From Gemmataceae bacterium (GTDB lineage Bacteria; Planctomycetota; Planctomycetia; Gemmatales; Gemmataceae): a stretch of 64,000 nucleotides of DNA. Every line of letters begins with the position of its first letter. Within the stretch, counting starts at the first letter, position 1. The notes beneath the pieces are model-generated. The model saw nothing but the letters and a program-made list of their open reading frames with translations. It searched no databases and had not been told where the DNA came from. Of the stretch, positions 58,421-64,000 are shown one piece after another. Location: positions 1,086,655 through 1,150,654 of the forward strand of contig LR594584.1 in the NCBI GenBank assembly GCA_901538445.1. Direction: 5' to 3'. Both the position numbers and the translations under genes were made by a program.

Positions 58421-58529
58421 CGCCCTGCCCCGTGGCGAGCGGCCGGCCTGAGCCGGCTGTTCTCGCCAGATCAGAACAGTGGGCTCACGCCCACCGCTCG
58501 CCAAAACACCGCCCTCGTGAGTTCCCGCC

Positions 58530-61109
58530 ATGCGTTCGCAATTCCCACGCCTGTTCGCCGCCGGCACGGTCGCCGGCCTCGCGCTCGCCCTGCTCGCCGC
58601 CGGGGGCCGCGCGCCGGTCGCCCACGCGCAAGAGAAGCCGAAGTTCACGCCCGAGCAGGTCGCGTTCTTCGACAAGGAGGTGCTCCCGGTTCTGAAGGAG
58701 CACTGCTTCAAGTGCCACGGCGACGACCCCAACAAGCTCAAGGGCGGGCTCGACCTCCGCACCCGCGAGGCGGTCCTCGCCGGCGGCGACACCGGCCCGG
58801 CCGTGAACACCGCCAAGCCCGACGAGAGCCTGTTCCTCCGTGCGGTCCACTACAAGGACGACGAGCACCGGATGCCGCCGAAGCAGAAGCTCCCGGCGAA
58901 GGAACTGGCGGTCCTCGACAAGTGGGTGAAGGACGGGCTGCCGGTGCCCGCCGACCGCATGGGCGAGGCCGTGAAGGTGGCCCCCAAGAGCGTCGTCACC
59001 GACGAGGCGAAGCGGTACTGGGCGTACCAGCCGGTGAAGCGGCCCGACGTGCCGGCCGTCAAGGACCGGGCGTGGGTGAAGACGCCCGTCGATGCGTTCG
59101 TCGCGGCGAAGCTCGAAGCGAAGGGGCTCAAGCCCGTGAAGCCGGCCGACAAGGCGGCGCTCGCCCGCCGCGCGTACTACGACCTGATCGGCCTGCCGCC
59201 GACGCCGGAGGAACTCGACGCCTTCGTGAGCGACAAGGCCCCCGATGCGTGGGAAAAGCTGGTTGACAAGCTGCTCGCGTCACCGCACTACGGCGAGAAG
59301 TGGGGCCGGCACTGGCTCGACGTCGTGCGGTTCGCGGAGACCAACGGGTACGAGCGCGACGGCCCGAAGCCGTTCGCGTGGCGGTACCGCGACTACGTCA
59401 TCAAGAGCTTCAACGCCGACAAGCCGTACACGCAGTTCGTGACCGAGCAACTCGCCGGCGACGAGATCCCGGGCCACAACCCGGACGCGGTCGTCGCCAC
59501 CGGGTTCTACCGGCTCGGGATCTGGGACGACGAACCCGCGGACCCGCAGCAGGCGCTGTTCGACGGGTTCGACGACCTCGTCACCACCGCCGGCCAGGGG
59601 TTCCTCGGGATGACCGTGAACTGCTCCCGGTGCCACGACCACAAGGTCGACCCGATCCCGCAGGCCGATTACTACAAGTTCGTCGCGTTCTTCCGCGACG
59701 TCGAGCCGTACTCGAAGACCCGCGACGTGACGTCGCCGTACAACATGACGGACATCTCGCCGCCCGAGCAGCGGGCCAAGTACGAGGCCGAACTGAAGAA
59801 GCGCGACGCGCGGCTCGCCGAGGTCCGCAGGGCGATGCACGCCATCGAGGACGAGGTCATCAAGACGCTCCCGGCCCCGGACCAGCGGGCCACCGAGGGG
59901 CCGGAGCGGCCGAAGGTGATCAAGGAGAAGGTGGTGCCCGCCCTCGCCGGCAAGGCGAAGGAGGAGTACGCGGCGCTCAAGAAGGAGCGGGGCGAACTGG
60001 AGCGCAAGGCGGCCCCGCCGGGCCGGGAACTGGCGCTGTCGGTCAACAACTGCATCGTCCGGCCGCCGGCCACGCACGTCCTCGTCCGCGGGTCGCCGCA
60101 CGCCCCCGGAAAGGAAGTGAAGCCCGGGTTCCCCGAGGTGCTCGGCCTCCCCGATCCCCAGATCCCCGACCCGCCGCGGGGCGCGAAGACGAGCGGCCGG
60201 CGGACCGTGCTCGCGAACTGGATCGCCTCCAAGGACAACCCGCTGACCGCCCGGGTGTTCGTGAACCGCGTGTGGCAGTACCACTTCGGCCGCGGGCTCC
60301 TGGCGAGCGCGAACGACTTCGGCCTGCTCTCCCGTGAGCTGCCGACGCACCCGGAGTTGCTCGACTGGATCGCGAGCGAGTTCGTCGAGCCGACGTGGGC
60401 ACCGGCGGCCGGCGCGGCCGGTGCGCCGTGGACCGTGAAGCGGCTCCACAAGCTCATCATGCTGTCGAGCGCGTACCAACTCTCTTCCGCCGCCGACGCC
60501 GACAACTTGAAGGCCGACCCGGCGAACAACCTGCTGTGGCGGTTCAACGCGCGGCGGCTCACCGGCGAGGAGGTCCGCGACTCGGTGCTCGCGGTGAGCG
60601 GGTCGCTGAACCTGAAGCAGTACGGGCCGAGCACGTACCCCAAGATCCCGAAGGAGGTGCTCGCGGGGCAGTCGGTGCCGGGCCAGGGGTGGCCGGTGTC
60701 GCCGCCCGACGAGGCGAACCGCCGCAGCGTGTACGCCCACGTCAAGCGGTCGCTCCGCGTGCCGATCCTGGTCGGGTTCGACCAGCCGGACCCGGACTCG
60801 AGCTGCCCCGTTCGCTACGTCACGACGGTGCCGACTCAGTCCCTCGGGTTGCTCAACGGCGAGTTCGCGAACGAGCAGGCGCTCGCGTTCGCCAGGCGGC
60901 TCCAGAAGGAGGCACCGAACGACGTGGCGGCCCAGGTGACCCGCGCGGTGCGCCTCACGACCGGCCGCGTGCCGACCGCCGAGGAGGTGGCGAAGGACAC
61001 CGCGTTCGTGGCGGCGATGAAGGAGAAGCACAAGCTCGACGACCTCGCCGCGCTGGCGCGGTTCGCCCTGCTGTGCCTTAACGCCAACGAGTTCGTGTAC
61101 CTGGACTGA
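58530..61109 (+). CDS. DUF1549/DUF1553 cytochrome c-like protein (PSD1 type)
   Basis: 859 residues. A signal peptide (LFAAGTVAGLALALLAAGG) is followed by a cytochrome-like domain with CFKCHG at about 61. DUF1549 is at about 180-390 (YYDLIGLPPTPEELDAF, EKWGRHWLDVVRFAETNG) with a second CSRCH motif at about 366. DUF1553 is at about 560-830 (NPLTARVFVNRVWQYHFGRGL, FNARRLTGEEVRDSVLAVSG). In planctomycetes this protein is nearly always paired with a DUF1501 gene, and one follows here 63 bases downstream. The reaction is unknown. Confidence 0.93.
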   Translation: MRSQFPRLFAAGTVAGLALALLAAGGRAPVAHAQEKPKFTPEQVAFFDKEVLPVLKEHCFKCHGDDPNKLKGGLDLRTREAVLAGGDTGPAVNTAKPDESLFLRAVHYKDDEHRMPPKQKLPAKELAVLDKWVKDGLPVPADRMGEAVKVAPKSVVTDEAKRYWAYQPVKRPDVPAVKDRAWVKTPVDAFVAAKLEAKGLKPVKPADKAALARRAYYDLIGLPPTPEELDAFVSDKAPDAWEKLVDKLLASPHYGEKWGRHWLDVVRFAETNGYERDGPKPFAWRYRDYVIKSFNADKPYTQFVTEQLAGDEIPGHNPDAVVATGFYRLGIWDDEPADPQQALFDGFDDLVTTAGQGFLGMTVNCSRCHDHKVDPIPQADYYKFVAFFRDVEPYSKTRDVTSPYNMTDISPPEQRAKYEAELKKRDARLAEVRRAMHAIEDEVIKTLPAPDQRATEGPERPKVIKEKVVPALAGKAKEEYAALKKERGELERKAAPPGRELALSVNNCIVRPPATHVLVRGSPHAPGKEVKPGFPEVLGLPDPQIPDPPRGAKTSGRRTVLANWIASKDNPLTARVFVNRVWQYHFGRGLLASANDFGLLSRELPTHPELLDWIASEFVEPTWAPAAGAAGAPWTVKRLHKLIMLSSAYQLSSAADADNLKADPANNLLWRFNARRLTGEEVRDSVLAVSGSLNLKQYGPSTYPKIPKEVLAGQSVPGQGWPVSPPDEANRRSVYAHVKRSLRVPILVGFDQPDPDSSCPVRYVTTVPTQSLGLLNGEFANEQALAFARRLQKEAPNDVAAQVTRAVRLTTGRVPTAEEVAKDTAFVAAMKEKHKLDDLAALARFALLCLNANEFVYLD

Positions 61110-61172
61110 CCTCGACGCCGCTCCGACACGGTACCGCTCCCCCCCAACACAACCCCCACGCCGAGATAAGCC

Positions 61173-62648
61173 ATGCGTCACCACGCCGCCGACCAGTTCT
61201 GCCGCCGCACCCGCCGCGAGTTCCTCTGGGAGTCCGGGGCCGGGTTCGGTGCGCTCGGCCTCACCGGGCTGCTCGCCCACGACCGGCTCCTGGCCAACAC
61301 CGGCGCGGCCAGCGTCGAGGGCAAGGCGGTCACGAAGTTCTCGAACCCGATGGCCCCGAAGAAGCCGATGCTGCCCGCAAAGGCCAAGGCCGTCATCTTC
61401 CTGTTCATGTACGGCGGCCCGAGCCAGGTCGATACGTTCGACGAGAAGCCCGAGCTCGCCAAGCGGGACGGGCAGATGATCGAGACGGACACGTTCGGCC
61501 GCGGCGGGCGGAAGAGGGGGGGCCGGGCGGTCGGGCCGAAGTTCGCGTTCAAGAACTACGGCAAGTGCGGCAAGCGGGTCAGCGACCTGTTCCCGCACGT
61601 CGGGTCGTGCGTGGACGACATCGCGTTCCTGCACAGCATGTACGCCGAGAGCCCGATCCACGGGTCCGGGCTGATGATGATGAACAGCGGTCGGCTCCTG
61701 AGCGGCAGCCCGTGCCTCGGGTCGTGGGTCACTTACGGGCTCGGCAGCGAGAACGAGAACCTGCCGGGGTTCTGCGTGATGCTCGACAAGAGCGGTGGGC
61801 CGATCAACGGGCCGCAGAACTGGTCGAGCGGGTACATGCCGGCCGCGTACCAGGGGGTCCAGTTCCGGGCCGACAAGACACCGATCCACGACCTCGCGCT
61901 GCCCGAGGGCACCACCCGCGCCCAGCAGCGCGACCTCCTCGACCGGCTCAAGGAGAAGAACGAGGAGCACATGGCTTCGCGGGCCGACAACAGCGACCTG
62001 ATGGCCCGCATCGCGAGCTACGAGCTGGCGTTCAAGATGCAGGAGCACGCGCCCGAGGCCGTGGACTTCGCGAAGGAGACCGAGGAGACGAAGGCGCTGT
62101 ACGGGATCGGCGAGGCCCGGACCGACGACTTCGGCCGCAAGTGCCTGCTCGCCCGGCGGCTCGTCGAGCGGGGCGTGCGGTTCATCCAGATCTACAGCGG
62201 CGGGAACCACAACGACCACAACTGGGACGCGCACGGCGACCTGGTGAAGAACCACTCGCTCCACGCCGGGAACACCGACAAGCCGATCGCGGGGCTCCTC
62301 AAGGACCTCAAGCGCCGCGGGTTGCTTGACAGCACCATCGTGATCTGGAGCGGCGAGTTCGGCCGCCAGCCGACCGCCGAGTACGCGGAGGGCACGGGCC
62401 GCGACCACAACGCCTACGGGTTCACGTCGTGGCTCGCCGGGGGCGGCATCAGGGGCGGGATCAGCGTCGGCAAGACGGACGAGTTCGGCAACAAGGCGGT
62501 CGAGGACCGGTTCCACGTCAAGAACCTGCACGCGACCGTGCTCCAGCAGATGGGCCTGGACCCGAACAAGCTGAGCTACTTCTACGGCGGGCTCGACCAG
62601 AAGCTCGTCGGCGTCGAGGGGGCCGAGCCGATCAAGCAGTTGATCTGA
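61173..62648 (+). CDS. DUF1501 family exported protein (partner of the PSD1-type gene)
   Basis: 491 residues. A Tat-like signal is present (RRTRREFLWESGAGFGALGL). Family motifs include VIFLFMYGGPSQVDTFDEKP, SPIHGSGLMMMNSG, GRDHNAYGFTSWLAGGG and, near the end, LHATVLQQMGLDPNKLSY. It follows the DUF1549/1553 gene in the standard order and probably works with it outside the cytoplasm. It is longer and more conserved in its motifs than the copy at 4187. Confidence 0.93.
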   Translation: MRHHAADQFCRRTRREFLWESGAGFGALGLTGLLAHDRLLANTGAASVEGKAVTKFSNPMAPKKPMLPAKAKAVIFLFMYGGPSQVDTFDEKPELAKRDGQMIETDTFGRGGRKRGGRAVGPKFAFKNYGKCGKRVSDLFPHVGSCVDDIAFLHSMYAESPIHGSGLMMMNSGRLLSGSPCLGSWVTYGLGSENENLPGFCVMLDKSGGPINGPQNWSSGYMPAAYQGVQFRADKTPIHDLALPEGTTRAQQRDLLDRLKEKNEEHMASRADNSDLMARIASYELAFKMQEHAPEAVDFAKETEETKALYGIGEARTDDFGRKCLLARRLVERGVRFIQIYSGGNHNDHNWDAHGDLVKNHSLHAGNTDKPIAGLLKDLKRRGLLDSTIVIWSGEFGRQPTAEYAEGTGRDHNAYGFTSWLAGGGIRGGISVGKTDEFGNKAVEDRFHVKNLHATVLQQMGLDPNKLSYFYGGLDQKLVGVEGAEPIKQLI

Positions 62649-62661
62649 GTGAATCTGGAAA

Positions 62662-62721
62662 ACGTGTAGCGGCGACCGGAGGGAGCGCTCACGCGCTCCC
62701 TCCGGTCGCCGCTACACGTTG
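62662..62721. terminator. Perfect hairpin after the DUF1501 gene
   Basis: AACGTGTAGCGGCGACCGG and the rest of a 27-bp arm are perfectly inverted across a 6-base loop, 13 bases after the stop codon. There is no T tract. It is probably a transcription-end hairpin or a small repeat. Confidence 0.7.
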
Positions 62722-62734
62722 GGTCACGTCGTCG

Positions 62735-62951
62735 TACCGAATCGCAGTGATCCGTGACCGTGGCGCATCCGTCCCTCTCCCCGTTGCGGGAGAGGGTGCC
62801 GCGAGTCTTCGTGCGGCGGGTGAGGGGGTGAGCCTGCGGGGCTCTCGAAGCGTCCCCCTCACCCGGCCGCGAAGCGCGGCCACCCTCTCCCGCAAGGGGA
62901 GAGGGCACAGAAGAGGCCGCCCGGGATGCGGATCAACGCGAGTCGGTATCA
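62735..62951. repeat. Palindromic element, copy F, with both outer arms
   Basis: This is the most complete copy, about 217 bp: outer arm TACCGAATCGCAGTGATCC, core 62773-62905 with CCCTCTCCCCGTTGCGGG and inner GGCGGGTGAGGGGG / CCCCCTCACCCGGC pairs, and right outer arm reading TGATACCGACTCGCG in reverse. The right end overlaps the stop codon of the minus-strand oxidoreductase gene. Confidence 0.92.
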
Positions 62952-64000
62952 GCTCAGCTTCCAGCCGCCGCGGCGCTCGCGGGCGAGCATCTTGTTGGCC
63001 TCGGCGTCGTCGAACGTCGAGGTCTTCGGGTCCCACTTCAGCTTCTTCCCGGTCCGCAGGGCGATCGTGCCGATGTGGCACACGATCACCGAGCCCGCGC
63101 CCACGTCCACGCCGCAGATCGGGGTCTCGCGGGTCTTGATGCAGTCGAGGAAGTTGCCCATGTGGCTCTCGGGCCGGGTCGGGTACAGCTTCGGGTCGTC
63201 CTTGAGCGGCTCGAAGATCGCCTTGTCGGACGCGAGCAGGAGCCCGCGGCTGACGAAGATCTGGCCCTTGTCGCCGGTGACCAGGACCCCGTTCTCGCCA
63301 CCCCCGATGTCGCCCTTCCGCGGCTCGCCCTTGACGTCGACGAGCCCCTTCGCGGTGCTGCCCTGGCCGTTGCTCACCTCGAGGGTCTCGCCGCCCGCGT
63401 AGGTGTACAGCACCTTGAACGACGGGTGGCAGTTGAACCCGTCGATCCCCTCGTGGGGCTTGGCCGCGTCCACGAAGTCGACCGCGACCGGGCCGGACCC
63501 GTCGGCCCCGAGCATCCACTGGGCGATGTCGATGTGGTGCGCGCCCCAGTCGGTCATCTTGCCGCCGCTGTACTCGTAGAACCACCGGAACTGGTAGTGG
63601 CAGTTCGTCTTCTGGTCGTTCTCGAACCGGTACGGCACCTTCGCGGTCGGCCCGAGCCACATGTCCCAGTCGAGTTCCTTGGGCGGCTCGACTTCCTTGA
63701 TCGGGCCGCTGACCGGGTTGCCGCCGACCCGGGCCTCGATCGCCTTGACCTTGCCGATGCGGCCGGCCCGGACCAACTCGGTCGCGAGCCGGAACTTGCC
63801 GCCCATTTCGGTCCGCTGCTGGCTGCCGGTCTGGAGCACCCGCTTGGTGTCCTTCACCGCCTGCTTGAGCGCGAGCGCCTCCTCGACGGTCAGCGTCAGC
63901 GGCTTCTCGCAGTACACGTCCTTGCCGGCCTTGAGCGCGGCGATGGCGATGATCGCGTGCCAGTGGTCCGGGGTGGCGACGATGACCGCGTCGATGTCCT
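62949..64000 (-). CDS. Gfo/Idh/MocA family oxidoreductase (5' part outside window)
   Basis: About 350 codons are visible; the N-terminal Rossmann start lies beyond the window. Visible features: [13 protein letters not shown], the EKP motif in [11 protein letters not shown], and the C-terminal domain with [23 protein letters not shown] (split His pair near the middle). This is the planctomycete myo-inositol-dehydrogenase-like subtype, often exported and paired with DUF1501/1553 genes. Its stop codon TGA is part of a palindromic element. Confidence 0.9.
   Translation of the reverse strand, partial: DIDAVIVATPDHWHAIIAIAALKAGKDVYCEKPLTLTVEEALALKQAVKDTKRVLQTGSQQRTEMGGKFRLATELVRAGRIGKVKAIEARVGGNPVSGPIKEVEPPKELDWDMWLGPTAKVPYRFENDQKTNCHYQFRWFYEYSGGKMTDWGAHHIDIAQWMLGADGSGPVAVDFVDAAKPHEGIDGFNCHPSFKVLYTYAGGETLEVSNGQGSTAKGLVDVKGEPRKGDIGGGENGVLVTGDKGQIFVSRGLLLASDKAIFEPLKDDPKLYPTRPESHMGNFLDCIKTRETPICGVDVGAGSVIVCHIGTIALRTGKKLKWDPKTSTFDDAEANKMLARERRGGWKLS

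Overview
The window reads as a chromosomal segment of a very GC-rich planctomycete, most likely of the Gemmata group. The evidence is a set of family types concentrated in that phylum: a TIGR03067-type protein, a TIGR02996 N-terminal domain fused to leucine-rich repeats, two DUF1501 proteins, a DUF1549/DUF1553 cytochrome protein, a ThuA/PVC-type heme protein, three Gfo/Idh/MocA oxidoreductases, and protein kinase or zinc-ribbon proteins fused to WD40 repeats. No rRNA, integrase, transposase or CRISPR array was seen.

Layout. 1-10.4 kb holds planctomycete accessory genes: a BNR/PDZ protein cut by the window edge, a TIGR03067 protein, a DUF1501 protein, an ECF sigma factor, a flavin monooxygenase and an LRR protein. 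10.4-14.0 kb is a three-gene minus-strand operon. It encodes a MotA/TolQ/ExbB-like channel, a divergent Hsp70/actin-fold protein, and a protein with a TolR/MotB-like membrane helix (one Asp), a long coiled coil and a vWA domain. 14.4-19.5 kb has an XPB-type helicase, two sugar-metabolism genes and ribD. 19.86-22.19 kb is a dense same-strand array of 22 tRNA genes. 22.4-36.0 kb holds an ArsR regulator, a lipoprotein, a ResB-CcsA fusion for cytochrome c assembly, a Gfo/Idh/MocA protein, WD40/cytochrome and kinase/WD40 proteins and a hydrolase. 36.2-48.8 kb is information-processing housekeeping on the minus strand: dnaB, rplI, ssb, rpsF, pth, rplY, miaB, rsmB, fmt and def. 48.9-64.0 kb carries an aldehyde dehydrogenase, a redoxin-like protein, a ROK regulator, and a block of three large exported redox or catabolic proteins ending in a partial Gfo/Idh/MocA gene.

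Repeats are the most striking feature. A palindromic element with ends reading CCCTCTCCCCTTGCGGG occurs at least seven times. Two copies lie inside genes, in the aldehyde dehydrogenase and in rsmB, and both enter in the same reading frame, encoding PSPLAGEG at one end and PSPARGEG at the other. In rsmB the frame is broken only by a run of eight G inside the element. Outer arms of this element, and of a second inverted-repeat family (ATCCACAGATTACGCAG), begin exactly at the TGA stop of neighbouring genes in four places. Other hairpin families sit between tRNA genes and between operons.

Functional links. def, fmt and rsmB form an operon for N-terminal formyl-methionine handling and 16S rRNA methylation (fmt and rsmB overlap by ATGA). 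rplY, pth, rpsF, ssb and rplI follow the common bacterial order, but without rpsR. The MotA-like, Hsp70-like and vWA trio looks like a proton-motive-force motor in which a vWA domain replaces the usual peptidoglycan-binding domain; I know of no described system with this exact composition. Family assignments come from reading the sequence; no database search was run.
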